DNA of 64,000 nt from Chamaelirium japonicum (Eukaryota; Streptophyta; Magnoliopsida; Liliales; Melanthiaceae), in assembly GCA_947650365.1 (NCBI GenBank), contig OX393550.1, positions 52,650,879 through 52,714,878 on the forward strand, written 5' to 3'. The notes beneath the pieces are model-generated. The model ran no database searches. It worked only from the letters and a program-made list of their open reading frames with translations, and was not told the DNA's origin. The translations under genes were made by a program, and so were the position numbers. Of this stretch, positions 12,000 to 23,882 are shown piece after piece. Within the stretch, counting starts at the first letter, position 1. Every line of letters starts with the position of its first letter.

Positions 12000-14900
12000 T
12001 GTAACACCTGTGGTATTAGATTTGAGAATAATAGAAATCCTCAATAGCTAGTTTCGTCTTTTTACAGCCAGACTTTTTCTGCGGGCTTTTTCCCAATAAA
12101 TGGATCGTAAACCTATAGGATGTTTTACGTTCACATTCTCCGTAACTTCGAACATGTCGCGATGGTGCGTTCCGTCCAACGATCATGTGTATGCGCAGCC
12201 AGTTTCCGCAGCCCGGCAGGTAAACCCTAGAAAAACGATAATTGCTCGATAGTTGTAACTTTTTTATTTCTTGCAAGAGATCGGGTGATCGGATCATAAT
12301 GAAACATGATACGTTAGGTGAGTCTCTAAGAGAGCCTTCCAATGAGTCTGAGTTAGGGTCGATCTGACACCCGGGTGAATAATTATTGCTATTTTAAGTT
12401 TTGGAGTCTTTCCTTCTTTTCGGGAGATCTAGAAATTAGAAAATATTGTACCAATCGCTGACGCGTTCGCGTTGACGATACCTTTCCAACGAATCCTCTC
12501 GGGCCCAATTCCGACTTTCGGTTTGATAGTTACAAGTGATTATTCTTTTCAACCCGGTTGATGGACGAATCGCACCCGGATTCCAACCGAGCCCGGTTCA
12601 GGGCTCGGGACCGAGCCCGACCAGCCCTAGAGCCTACCTCCCGGTCTCCTAGCATAATTTAGGCTCTCTTGACCTCCCTCCCCAGTTATTTAAATCCGAA
12701 ATTCGGATGGGAATTATCGGGCATGATTGGGATGATATATCCCTATCTTTCTTATCTTTATCCCTTCCCGCTAAGGCCTTAACCGACTCTATCCCCCACC
12801 CTATCTCTTTACCAACCTAGAGTCTATAAATAGAGAGAGAGAACGAGAGGAAGGGAGAGAGAACGGGATGCAAAGGGAGAGAGAACGGGATGTAGAGAGA
12901 GAGAGAGAACGTGAGAAAGAGAGAGAAAAAGAGAGAGAGAACGGGATGCAGAGAGAGAGAGAGAGCGAGAGCCGGAGACGGAGAAGGAGAAGAGATCGAG
13001 GGAGATGGAGCAGCCGACCTACCCCTCGCCGGAGCCCCGGCGAGCACGCCGAGACCCCTAGGTCAGCCACCCTCCTCCTCTCATCCCCTCCGCGACCCAA
13101 CCCCTCGACCCCCGGCCCTTCCTCCTCCCTTGCCGTGGCCCACACGGGCAGTGATCGCCGCCGCACCGAACCCCTCCCCGGCGACCTCCGACCAAGCTCC
13201 ATACGAAGCCCCCTCCGGCCGGCTCTCGGGCTCCGACGACCGCTTCGACCGCCTCCCCCCACGCCTCCTCCGTGGGGGTGGTGCGGGAGAGGCCGGCCAA
13301 GCGCTCGCCGGTGCTCCAGGCCGCCCCTCCCGTCGGTCGCCAGCGCACAAGAACCAGCCCCCCCCCCCCCCCCCCCCCGCTGTTCTCGTGGAGAAGATGA
13401 ACATGTGGGGGGGTAAATATGTAATTTCAGGTTATTACTTAACCCCCAGACCCGACCCGTTTAGCCCTGAACCCGACCCGCATTGCACTGCAGACCCGAC
13501 CCGACCTCACAGACCTGACCCGACCCACGCAGTGAACCGGTCTGGTTCACCCGAACCAGACCCATGAACCAGTCGATTTTGGTTCGACTGCCATTTCTCC
13601 GTCCGAACTCGGAATTGGACGAAACCAGCGCCATTTCGACCGGCTCGGAAAATGCTACCTGATGGTCATAGTTTATCATAGTAATTGTACTATTTAATCC
13701 CTTGTTTTATCCTTGGACCTGATCTTATCGCGGTATCGTGGTTTGATCGCCGTTTCATCGTCCGAACTCGGATTCGGACGAAACCAGCGGCATCGTGCTC
13801 AGAACATTGAGTCCTACCTTTTAAACCTAGAATATAACCTTAGAACCTCTTCTACCCTGGTGATCCAGCCATGCGATCGATTTTATCGGTTCTACGTGGT
13901 TTGACCCGAAACCATTCGACCGAAGTCGGATTCCAGCGAAACTGGAACCATCGGAAAGGGTTGGTGGATGCATAGCGAGAGAGTTGGCTCTCTACATTGA
14001 AATAAAAGGCCCTATAGTAATGCCCGACCGGGGGCTGGATGAACAAAATATCTGGGGTTCACATTTTGATAGTGTGTGTTTTATCTATATATGAATTTAG
14101 AATTGAGTGACTGTTTACATGATGACTTCGTGACTTTATATGAACATCTTATTTAAATTTGTTCTTTAATGCTGTAGAACATTGAATGGACTTCATGTTA
14201 GATAACCTAGTGACAGTAGGAATTGCATGTGAATATAGACTACTGATAGGTTTAGGTATCATTCTGCAAACTTTGATTCTACTAGAACTGATAGATCTTA
14301 TCTTAATTTATTAAGATTAGTTGTCTCATATTATTAAAGACTATTAGGATGTCACTAGCCATTAATTTGGCTAATCTCCCAATTTCCTATTGGGGGCTAC
14401 TCTTTCCCACGAGTAGGCTCAGTTGCAGGTCCAGAGGCTCAGGAGTAGCAGTAGGATTCCAGAGGCGGAGTTAGAGTTGCAGTGTTACTTTTCTGCTTAG
14501 TACGTTAATCTTGTAGTCTTTTCTCTTCAGACATTGTAATTGTATTGGAATAAGAGTTTTCATTAGTTAGTTAGTATTCTATGGTTGTAGTTGCAATAGT
14601 TCCAGCTGAATTCTTTTGGGTAGGCCTCTCCTCAAGGCCCAAGCCTAGGATAGATCATGATGAAAATATAAATGCATATAAATGACTAAATTGATTAACC
14701 TTGTAGATAGGAACCCTAGATTGGTGCACTTGAGTGTTAGGGAGTGGTTGAGACTACTTGGCTAGCCGTCAGAGGCTTGAGCCTCGTGCTCCCTCAGATA
14801 GACTCTTATCAGTATGTAGTGGCACCGACAGGTCACACATACTGAAAGGATAGGACTTTTGAAGGTCGAGATGATTAGATAATGTCTTATCTCTATTGAT

Positions 14901-15118
14901 ATTTCTCTTCTTTCCTTTTTAATAAAAATGTTTTTCGAAAAATCAAATTTAAAAGATTCCCCTCTTGTTTCTCCCTCCTCCTTGTTTTTCATATTAGAAA
15001 GCGTAGAAGAAGCCCCGTGAGAACCCAAATTGGTAAAATCAATTGACCAGACCCAAAATCCCATCTTTTTCTCATTTCACACCCCAGGGATCGGTCTTCA
15101 GATTTCTGGGGCGTGACA
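12000..15118 (+). repeat. LARD-2 3' LTR (3119 bp, internally deleted)
   Basis: It matches the 5' LTR end to end except that about 1007 bp (equivalent to 7274-8280) is missing at 13960/13961. The two bases tt are shared at both deletion edges. TATA box at 12825-12832. The C run is again 21 bases (13358-13378). Confidence 0.9.
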
Positions 15119-15123
15119 AGATC

Positions 15124-16889
15124 TACACACCGGCCCGCTGTTCCCTGCGCCCGCCCATGCCATCCTTCGATGCTACCCGGATTTCTCTCTCACATCCCGG
15201 ATCTCTATCTCCCGTCTCTGACTTTCCCTCTGATCTCCCTCCTTTCTCTCTCTCTTTCCTTATCTCCTCTCTCTCTCTCTCCTAAGAACCGGTGATCCCC
15301 TCATTCCTCTCTCTCTCTTTCCTTATCTCCTCTTTCTCTCTCTAATCTGAACATCTCTCTTCTTTCCTTTCTCTCTCTCTCTCTCTTTAGCTGATCACAA
15401 TCGTCCCTTGCCATCTGAGCGGATCTAGTCCTTCGACCTTGGCCCTGTGTCTCCCGTCTCCGACTCTCTCTTTTATTTCGTTCTCTCTATATAAGTGATC
15501 ACAGCCATCCAATTTCCATCGAATGGCTGTGCTTTTTTTATTTGCTGCACTTATGCACCTGAGCCCTACGCTCTACATTCTGACCCATTGCGCTCTCCCT
15601 GCGCCCTGCACTCTGTCGGCCAGCTATGCCTGGTCTTTGTCGGTTCACCGCGCCAGCCTCCTCCCTGCACCCCGGTCACCGTTAGCCCTCGCTGACTGCA
15701 CCCTTGCCGAATCCAACCCGGCCGACCTCCTCCATCACCGAATCCTCTGCTCGCCGGACCACCCTGCACTTTATTGGCCTACCCGTTTACTGGGCTATCT
15801 GCATTCTAGGGTTTGCCCGTTTGCCTGCGCCCTGCACTCTGTCGACCTACTTGCGCTTTGCGCTCTGCCAGTCGACCTACGCCCATGCGCTCTATCGGAC
15901 CGTCTGATCTTCTTCTCTTGCCGATCGAGATCTTCTCCCTCTTTCCGATCGAGCTTCTCTTTGGTCGTGTGACCCTTGGATCTCCTCTCTCCGGTCATAA
16001 TTCTGTCGGCTTTCAGATCCTCTTTCTCCCCTCTCTCCTTAGCCAGTTGGCTTTATCCTCTTTCTCTTTGGTCGTGTGACCCTTGAATCCTCTCTTCGGT
16101 CATAGTTCTGCCAGCTTTCAGATCCTCTTTCTTCCTGGTCGTATGACCCTTGGATCCTCTCTCTCACCAGTCACAATTGTGCTAGCTTTCGGATCCTCTC
16201 TCTCTGTCCGGTCACTCTTGTGCTGGCTTTCGGATCCTCTCTCTCTCTCTCTCTCCGATCACATTTGTGCCGGCCTTCGGAGCCTCTCTTTTTTCGGTCA
16301 CTTTTGTGCTGGCTTTCGGATCCTTTCTCTCTCTCTCTCCGGTTACACTTGTGTTGGCCTTCGGATCCTCTCTCTTACCGGTCACACTTGTGCCGGCCTT
16401 TTTGGATCCTCTTCCTTTCGTTGGTCATGTGACCCTATCAGAGCTACGACTCTACATTCTCTCCTTCCTCTATTTCTCTTCTTCGTCTGTGATGATTGAG
16501 ATCTTCTAGGAGGTGTCAAGTGCTTTCTTTGGCCGGGTGCTTGCCTCCTATAAGGTCTCACTCATCCACACCTTTTTTCTTAGTTGTTTTCTATCTTTTC
16601 GGCCTCCTTTATTACCGGCTCCCATCACTGTCGGCTTCCTCCGCTCCAATCCTTAGTGATCATTGCCAATTCCCTCGGTTGACCTGTTTACAGGTTGGCC
16701 GGGTTCCCCCGGTTGTCCTGCTTGTAGGTCAATCGGGTTTTCAGGACGACTTGCTTGCAGGTCGCCCTGGCACTATCATTCTTTTAAAGCATAAAAATGG
16801 GTTATTTTATATAATTTTTTTTTCTTTCTCCTTTCTTTTTATTAAGCAAACTGATGTCAATTTATACCTTACATCAGTTTGACGGGGGG
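15124..16889 (+). other. LARD-1 internal region, right part
   Basis: C/T-rich low-complexity DNA continuing from 5308. It contains the degenerate tandem repeat at 15955-16420 and ends in the polypurine tract at 16881-16889. No element protein is encoded. Confidence 0.75.
15955..16420 (+). repeat. Degenerate tandem repeat, about 55-60 bp unit
   Basis: About eight or nine imperfect units of the form ggatcctctctctc-ccggtcacacttgtgc-tggctttc, with variable-length CT stretches inside the units. It lies in the LARD-1 interior. Confidence 0.8.
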
Positions 16890-17066
16890 TATTAGATGTA
16901 GTGTGTTAGTATTCTATTAGTCCCACCTCGGTTGTGGTAATGTTAAGGTGTGCGTTCTTTCTCTATATAAGGAGGGGTAGTCTTATGTAATGATAATGAG
17001 ATTGATGAGATAATACAAGGAGTTTTTCCCCCCAAACCTATTCTCTCTCCCTCTCTCTTCGTAACA
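16890..17066 (+). repeat. LARD-1 3' LTR (177 bp)
   Basis: Same length as the 5' LTR, with TATA box tatataag at 16974-16981. Followed by the target-site duplication ggtcc at 17067-17071. Confidence 0.9.
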
Positions 17067-17101
17067 GGTCCATAAGAAATTAAGAATCTACAATAAAGCA
17101 G

Positions 17102-17891
17102 TTTTTTTTTCTTTGAGAACCCCTCCTAAGATGGATGGAGGGTTAGGCAGCCCCCAACCAATTATTTACTAAAATCAAGAACTAATCAGGTTACAAAAGG
17201 TAGCAGCCTCCACCCCGAATTTCAGAGCCCATGGAATAATCCAAGTTCTGAAAATCGAGGACACCGATTATAGAGATAATTCGCCTCGGTACTCTTGCCA
17301 TTGAAGATGCGATTGTTCCTCTCCAGCCAGAGCACCCAAATGATAGCCATCACAAGAATGTCCCATGGTGGCCGGATCTCCTTTGGGATTCGCCTCCTAC
17401 ACCAAGTACTCCACATAGCCTTCAAGTTTCGCGGATGTGACAAAATTTCAAGTTTAGCCTCGAAATGGTCCCACACTCGTCGGGCAAAAGGGTAGCGGAG
17501 TAAGATGACAAGAAGTCTTTTCCTTCGAGTTGCAGAAAAGTGCATCGGGATTCAGTCACCTGTGGATGGTTCCGCTCCATGATGTTAGATTTGGTGAGGA
17601 TCTTATTCCTAGCCGCCAGTAGGGAGAAGATGTTAATTTTCACCGGGGCCTTTGACTTCCAGATAGCTCATGAAGGCCGGAATCACTGATGTGGGGACAG
17701 TAGATTACTATAGAACGATCTCACTGAATAGATCATTGTTGTCATGCATCGCCATCTCACCTTGTCGGAGGTTGACTGGAACCTCGCTGCCGATAGTAGC
17801 GTAGTTAAATCCCGAAGTTCTTGCTGGCACACCGTACTGAGAAATGAACCCAAGCTAATTCGCCAAACCGTGTCACTCTGGTTCAGACAAG
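17102..17891 (-). mobile_element. LINE-2: 5'-truncated L1-type LINE fragment
   Basis: The T run at 17102-17110 is a reversed poly(A) tail. The next bases resemble the 3' UTR of LINE-1 (tttgagaacccctcc-type words), so the two are probably related. On the minus strand the zf-RVT domain is readable in broken frames: APVKINIFSLLAARNKILTK (about 17655-17590) and WVLWLERNNRIF (about 17350-17310). Upstream a piece resembling the VRSFYSNL part of L1 ORF2 is visible near 17730. The right end is tentative: aaagcag (17095-17101) and aaagtag (17892-17898) could be a target-site duplication with one mismatch. Confidence 0.75.
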
Positions 17892-17898
17892 AAAGTAG

Positions 17899-18809
17899 AT
17901 TTTCAAAACTATATATTTTTCACTCAAAACATTTCATGTCAAAACAAAAGAAAAACACAAGGAAAAAATGATCACTCTTTTGCTCATTCACTTTCTCATT
18001 AATTTTTTTTTCTTTGAAAACCAAAATATATTAAAAAATAAAGTCAAAAAAAAAAACAACTCATTCGTTTCTCCACGTTGGCAACCAAACTGACGTGTGT
18101 GTGCTCCATCCTTTCAATACAGATACAGATCCATTTTTTCAGGACCATGTGTGCAGCGTGGTGATATAGTTTACTGTTTTATTTTATTTTTGAGCAGCAG
18201 TTGTTGGACCCACGGGCTCCAGCAGCTGATGTGGCAATCAATGATTGGTGAAAACCGGCCACTTGATAACCTGTAGGGTTTGAGTTCAGATCTCCTCGGG
18301 TCAGTCGTCCCAGGTCGGCGGCCCCAATGAGCAACGCTATTTGTATAATCTTCATCAACAATCACATGAACAAACCAAACCCAAGAAGAGGTGGCGGGGT
18401 GTACCAAAAAAAAAATGTGGTGGCAGGACCTAAGGAAGGTCCCGCAAACCAGACCCAAGAAGTGGTGGCGGGACCTAGGTCCCGCCAATCCCGCAAACCA
18501 GACCCAAGAAGTGGTGGCGGGATCTAGGTCCCGTCAACCACTTCTAGGGTCTGGTTTGTCGATCAGAACTCGTAGGACCTATTTGTAATCAGTCAACAAG
18601 CTAACTAGTAAAATAAATTCCATAAAAGTTTCACTTGGTGGCTGTTTGAATTCAAAAACGTCTAGTAAAGCAAATGCTAGGAGGTTTACTAGTATCAAAA
18701 AAACTTACTTTGAAAAAGTTAAGTAAAACTTTTGATTTATTAGTAGAAGGCTTCGTTGACCCTACCTCACGTCAGCAACAACACGATCAAGAAAGCATCA
18801 TGTGATGGA
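17899..18809. other. Intergenic DNA with a small repeat/hairpin block
   Basis: Mostly AT-rich and non-coding. At 18362-18560 a unit of about 45-60 bp, starting caaaccagacccaagaag and containing tggtggcgggacc, occurs three times and is followed by its inverted form (accacttctagggtctggttt). The block could therefore fold into a hairpin. I recognise no gene. Confidence 0.5.
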
Positions 18810-19836
18810 TTCGACGATTGGGAAGTGACACATGACGATTCCAATTTCAACGACGATCTATGGGACATGAGATGAACCACCACCAACCGTTACCGCTTCG
18901 TTGCCCCACCGGCAGCCGGCCGCCACACTAGCTTACCACAGCCCTGCCGGTCATCGTGTACTACCGTCGCCGACCACCACCCCAGCCGACTGCCGTCTCG
19001 TCGTTCACCACCCGGCGCCACCAGGTCAGCCACCAACCACCGTTGCCTGCCCCAGCGGCGGGCAGCAGCAGGTGGTGGCAGATGAGGCGGTCGGTGGTTA
19101 GCGGTAGGTTGTGGACGGTAGCCGATAGGGCGATGATGGGTTTGTTGGTGGTTCGCTGGGGATGGTGGATGACGGCCGACGAGAGATTTGATTTCTGATT
19201 TATTTTACTGGTCAATCCAAACAGTCATAAAAAAATAATAACTTACTTTACAGCATCTCTAACCGTCCGCTATATTGCTAAATATAGCGGACGGACGCCT
19301 CCAACCACATGCTATAGTGGCCGGCATAAATGCAGGGGGGTTGTTTGGCCGGCAAAATTGTAGAATCCGAGTAAAATGCAAGGGCTGCTATTTGGCTCGA
19401 CTTTCGGATAATACCGAATTGCCCTTCAAGATTTGTATGTATTAAATAGAATGACGAATATATCCTCTATAAAATTTGTACATAAATATTTTAACTAAGT
19501 ATATTTATTAATTCACTAATCCGTTTTTAACAAATTTGGTATCATTGGAAAGCTCTCAATCGAGACCTACGAAAAGAGACTAATATCTAATATTTTTAGA
19601 GTTATTTTAAAATTATTAAATATTATATTAATTACATAAAGTAAAATAGAATAAGGTATATTCTAAGAAGTTGCTAAAATATAAAGGCCATGGTTGGAGA
19701 CTAATCAAAATAGAGAACCTCCATATTAGAATATTCTTAGAATATTATCATTTGGCAATGGCAAAATGGCGGGTATGGTTGGAGATGCTTTTACTAATCA
19801 ACACAAAACATTAAGAAGAAAATCAGATTTACTAAT
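18810..19836 (+). repeat. Duplicated wax synthase upstream block U1, distal part
   Basis: Similar to 45957-46131 plus 62318-62623 (block U2). GC-rich ccaccaccc-type DNA at 18890-19190 is followed by AT-rich DNA. U1 is broken by the MITE (19251-19790) and ends at the Tat-A target site ctaat (19832-19836). It resumes at 43881. U1 carries the uninterrupted version (gactg, 18988-18992) of the site where Cop-T inserted in U2. Confidence 0.85.
19251..19790. mobile_element. MITE of 540 bp, PIF/Harbinger-like
   Basis: The ends are inverted repeats: cagcatctctaacc at the left and, read from the right, aagcatctccaacc. TTA flanks both sides (19248-19250 and 19791-19793), the 3-bp target duplication expected of PIF/Harbinger. 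Block U2 has the empty site with a single TTA at 62578-62580. The interior is AT-rich and encodes no transposase. Superfamily assignment rests only on termini and duplication length. Confidence 0.8.
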
Positions 19837-19850
19837 TGTGTGTACCCTGA

Positions 19851-20203
19851 CGAACTTACCGGGGGCCGTAACTTCGTCACAGGTCGGCCACGAACTTACC
19901 CGGGACCGTAACTTCATCACGGGTCGGTCACGCGCGAAGCAGAGAAGAAGGCAAACGCGAAGTTACCGAGGGCCGTAACTTCATCACGGGTCGGGCACGC
20001 GCGAAGCGGAGGAGAAGGCAAAGGTGAACTTACCGGTAGCCGTAACTTCATCACGGGTCGGCGACACGCGAAGCGGAGGAGAAGGCGAAGGTGAACTTAG
20101 TGGTAGCCGTAACTTCGTCGCGGATCGGCCACGCGCGAAGCAGAGAAGAAGGCGAACGTGAAGTTACCGGGAGCCGCAATTTCGTCGCGGGTAGGTCGCG
20201 CGA
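19851..20203 (+). repeat. Tandem repeat in Tat-A LTR, about 67-bp unit
   Basis: Six units (the first truncated) of cgaacttaccgg-gccgtaacttcgtcacgggtcgg followed by cgcgaagcggagaagaagg. The same block recurs at 42514-42868 in the 3' LTR. Confidence 0.85.
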
Positions 20204-20655
20204 TAAAATGAAGCAGGGGGGGGTCCAAGCTCCCCCCCCCAGGCCGATCGCTCGCTAAAATGGAGGCAGGGGGGTCCAAGCTCCCCCCCCCCCTCGCCTC
20301 CAGGCCGGCCGCGCGCTAAAATGGAGGCAGGGGGGGTCCAAGCCCCCCCCCCCCTGGTCGTCGCACGCTAAAATGGAGGCAGGGGGGGTCCAAGCTCCCC
20401 CCACCCTGGTCGGCCGCGCACTAAAATAGAGGCAAGGTGGGGTCCAAGCTCCCCCCCCCCCCCCCCACCACCACCCTGGTCGGCCGCGCGCTAAAGCCAG
20501 GAGGGGGAGTCCAACTCCCCCCCTTATCGGCCGCGCATTAAAGCCAAGAGGGGGGGGTCCAAGTTACCTCCCCCACGTCGGCCATGCACTAAAGCAAGGA
20601 GGAGAGAGACCAAGGTCCCCCCCCCCCCCCCCTGGAGGTCGGCCATGTATTAAAA
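20204..20655 (+). repeat. G-run/C-run hairpin repeat in Tat-A LTR, about 50-60 bp unit
   Basis: Eight units of ctaaaatggaggcag, a G run, tccaagct, a C run, then ggtcggccgcgcg. Each unit can pair its G run with its C run. The homologous block in the 3' LTR is 42866-43265. Minus-strand open frames across these blocks are repeat translations, not genes. Confidence 0.85.
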
Positions 20656-20855
20656 TGGTAAGAAGGTGACGGTTGAACCCGAAAATCTCGGACGCACAGC
20701 GGTTACGGAGTGCAGCCCACGCTCCCGAGATTTCCGACTGAAATTACCGGGTGCCGACCGCGTGCCACGTCCTCACCACACCGACGGTTGAGTGCTTTAC
20801 GGAGGCACGTCGTCAACTCAGCCCGCACGCAGCGATCCAACCGTCATCCCGACAC

Positions 20856-20864
20856 TATAAAAGG
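20856..20864 (+). promoter_or_regulatory. TATA box of Tat-A 5' LTR
   Basis: tataaaagg in a conserved setting also present in the 3' LTR at 43470-43478. Probable Pol II start region of the sense transcript. Confidence 0.65.
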
Positions 20865-21450
20865 GGACCTACCCCTTCAGCAGAATGGACCGAATTTAGG
20901 AGGAGGTGCTATCCGATTCTTCCCGGAATTTATGGAGCTAGAGAGACCAAGATTGCAGAGGTCAGTATCTTAACCGAAAAATGCAGTGGTCGACATCTTA
21001 ACCGAGATTGCAGTGGTCGGTATCTTGAGTGAGATTGCAGAGGTCGATAATTTGGGTGACCGGCCCTCTGAGGGTGTAATCGGTAAAGGGTGAGAGATTG
21101 TAACTTGAATTGCTGTGATAGTGAATTCGCGCCCCACCCTGTGGTTTTTTCCCCTTCGACGTTAAGAAGGGGTTTTTCCACGTAAATCCGATCTTTTTCA
21201 TCTCTTTGGTTTATTAGATTGTGCAACCCAAGTGAAACCGCCCGGTTCAAGTAAACCCCCCCCCCCCCCCCCCCCACAATCTTGGCGCCGTCTGTGGGAT
21301 CAGTCTTCGAGACTTCCTACTATAGCTTTTGACTGTCAACCAGTCTGAGTCTACCTGCAACCTACCTGAGTTTACTGACCGACTGACCCGTGGGCGTCGA
21401 TCAATCGATAAACTTAGAAGTCATCGCCATGACCATACGGTTGAAGAACG

Positions 21451-23247
21451 ATGGCCGGTGGATCGTATCATACCCGTTCGACTTCGCAGCTCCCATCCGA
21501 TGCTGCTCCACTAAGAGATGCTAATGACGTTGGGTATCTCGTGCAACCACCAACGAACTCGGAGCGCACGGTCCCACTGGTGAATCCCATACTGGGGGTC
21601 GGGGAGTCCAGTCAAGCTCTAGTAGTGACCATGGCTCCTCTAGGAGGGGGACTATCGAAAACTTTTCTGGCTACCATGATGATAATCTAACAAACTCTCA
21701 CCGCCTAGCTCCAGACGATGAAGTGCAACTATGAGGAGTTACACGACTTTGTGCGAGCCACACCAGCTGGCGGCCTACTCAACCCGGGTATGTTGGCCCA
21801 AGCGGGACAAAGCCTTCCTATACAAGTTGCCCAACCAGGGCAAGCGCAGCCGCAACCAATCCCTCAGGTGGAGGTCAGGTCAAATCGCTTGGTGGAGGTC
21901 CAAAGCATGAATCCCGACGGGCGAGACTCAAGTAGCCCGAAACCTGCAGAAAGAAACAAACAAGCCCAAGCTGCGTCGACACGCTCGGATGTCTGGTCCC
22001 GACTCGGGGCACACCCCCGACAGCCACCCGCCCCCAAGTACTACTCGAAGACAGATTCGGCACAACCTCATCGCCCGAAGCGAGAAAATGAGCATCATCG
22101 TCAACGGAGTGATAGTCATCACACTCGGATGATGCCGACTAGTCGGCAGCCGGCTCACACTGCTGATCGGAGAAGCATCCATGATCGCATCCAAGTACAT
22201 GCATCGGAGCGACTTGGAAATCATGAAGAAATCCAGCGAGACCGACCGGGGGCCCGAGCTCCTGATCGGTTAGAGGAGGTCGCTATCCGAGGAGCCGCAC
22301 AGTCACCACTCATCGAGAAGCTCATTAGGGAGCCATTCTCTCAGGGGTGGAATCCTCCACGCCTCCCCAAGTTTGACAGATCGAAGGACCCGGTGGAGCA
22401 CGTGCTTGCTTTTCAGGATGCTCTGGTCCCCCACGAGAATGATCATATCCTCTACCGGACCTTTGCCAACAGCTTATCGAGAACCCCCATCGAATGGTTC
22501 CACAAGCTTAGGCCCTCGTCCATCTCCTGTTTCTTAGAGCTGAGCACACGGTTTATTGACCAATATCGGTGCACCTGCCGGGAGCTGAAGACTCTGGAGT
22601 CACTCTTCGGGATGAGTATGACCCAGAAGGAGACGTTAAAGCAGTTCTACCATAGGTTCAGGGCCGAATACCTGAGCTTGGCGAACGCTAACGGGCAGGA
22701 TCATATGGTGATTGCGGTCTTCAAGAATGCTAATCAGCCTAACCATCTCGTCAATGCATCGCTCATCAAGCGAACCCTGGAAACGATCGACGAACTATCG
22801 CGGCACGTGGAGAAGTATATCAAGATATAAGACGCGGACCGCAAGAGGAAGGTAGTAGAGACCAGGGTCCCGCACCAGAGCTACGCCAAGCCAGCTGCTA
22901 TAAAGAATGTCAACAAGCAGCAGGGGGAGGCGACACGACACGAAGCAAAGCGGCAAAGGCAAGATTGGCCTACGAGGCCGTAGTGGAATAGGGAGTTCAC
23001 GGTACTGAACGCCCCTATAGACCAAATCTTGGAGGCCATCAAGAATGAGCCTTACTTCAAATGGGTGCAACCGCTTGAACCTGGAGAGAGGGGAGCCAGA
23101 GATGCATCGAGGTTCTACGAATACCACCAAGGCCAAGGCCATACTATCGTGCAGTGTCGGGCACTCAAGCATCATATTGAGGATCTCATTGAGGCCGACC
23201 ATCTTGGCGCTTCATTGACCTCCCTCAACGCAAGGAGACCAAGGCCG
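21451..23247 (+). pseudogene. Tat-A gag (broken)
   Basis: One reading frame from about 21451, with stops near 21688, 21706, 22828 and 22981. The longest open part is 21718-22830 (370 residues). The central Retrotrans_gag domain is recognisable from the GWNPPRLPKF block (about 22345) onward. The end carries a degenerate zinc-knuckle-like segment (RFYEYHQGQGHTIVQCR, about 23110-23160), with Tyr where the first Cys is expected. Gag would form the particle that packages element RNA. The first 130 residues of the open part are Gln/Pro/Arg-rich. It follows the primer site by about 150 bp. The start ATG is uncertain. Confidence 0.85.
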
Positions 23248-23489
23248 TAGGAGAAGTCCAATGGGGGGCAATGGCACCATGCTTACCGGGTCCCCCGCCA
23301 GAAAGAAGCCAGCTCCGAGAGGTAGACGCAATCTATGGGTACCATGGCCCGGTACCATCCTCGAATTCCGTCGACCGTCAGGTTCGACGTATAGAGCAAG
23401 CAAGACAAGTTCACAATGTGGTGCTCAACCCTATCATCCGCCCCGAGCCAAGAGTGGAAGAGGTGGTATAGTTTTTGGCAGCTGATCTG

Positions 23490-23882
23490 GTCGGGATAGA
23501 AAGGCCTCACAATCATCTCCTTGTCATACGACTGCATATAGCAAACTGCATAGTGAAGAGGATCCTAGTCGACGCCGAGAGTTCAGTAGACGTACTCTTC
23601 CTCAGTGCCTTCGATGCCATGCAGCTAGATCGTGGGTAGATGACTGAATCATCATCTACGATAACGGGCTTCATGGGAGAGGTTGCAAGGGTTGTTGGCG
23701 AGATCACCCTCCCGATCACAACAGGGCATCTCACCAATCTTATCCGGTTCATTGTGATCGAAGCCAACTCGACGTACAACATCATCCTTGGAAGACTGTG
23801 GCTTCACTACTTGGATGCGGTCCCCTCGTCAGCCCATCAAGTCATGAAGTTTTGGACCGACAGGGGCGTGATGTGCATTTGA
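23490..23882 (+). pseudogene. Tat-A aspartic protease region (broken)
   Basis: It resembles the Tat protease, including the NIILGRLWLHYLDAVPSS segment at about 23780. The active-site motif reads VDAESS where the family has DTGSS, so the catalytic glycine is lost. Stops at 23638 (TAG) and 23880 (TGA) also interrupt it. It would cleave the Gag-Pol polyprotein. Confidence 0.8.

Larger units (their letters stand above)
5314..15118 (+). mobile_element. LARD-2: large non-autonomous Gypsy-like element nested in LARD-1
   Basis: LTRs at 5314-9439 and 12000-15118 start TGTAACACC and end GCGTGACA. The 5-bp target-site duplication agatc occurs at 5309-5313 and 15119-15123. The initiator tRNA-Met primer site (ttggtatcagagc) lies at 9441-9453. 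Just before the 3' LTR is the block tttcgggacgaaaatttcttta (11966-11987), typical of the end of Tekay/Del-type chromovirus pol genes and their polypurine region. The 2.56-kb internal DNA has no gag-pol frame, so I class it as a LARD derived from a Tekay/Del-like element. Removing it rejoins the C-rich LARD-1 interior. Confidence 0.9.
4258..17066 (+). mobile_element. LARD-1: non-autonomous short-LTR retrotransposon, split by LARD-2
   Basis: Two 177-bp LTRs (4258-4434 and 16890-17066) start TATTAGATG and end GTAACA. They are flanked by ggttc (4253-4257) and ggtcc (17067-17071), a target-site duplication with one mismatch. A primer-binding site for initiator tRNA-Met (tggtatcagagtc) starts at 4435 and a polypurine tract (gacgggggg) ends at 16889. 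The internal region, after removing LARD-2, is about 2.6 kb of C/T-rich DNA with no gag or pol. The long open frames in it (for example 4634-5365) are low-complexity Pro/Arg/Ser translations. The LTR and primer-site style resembles Copia elements. The first base pair TA instead of TG may be a decayed terminus. Confidence 0.88.
19837..21278 (+). repeat. Tat-A 5' LTR (1442 bp)
   Basis: It contains two tandem-repeat sections (19851-20203 and 20204-20655) and a TATA box (tataaaagg, 20856-20864). A run of about 20 C just before the terminal ACA differs in length from the 3' LTR. Confidence 0.93.

Noticed and set aside
18171..18360. Possible second SINE (TA-rich tail and ggtttgagttcagatc)
   Set aside because: The would-be B box and the A-rich tail point in incompatible directions and I found no target-site duplication.
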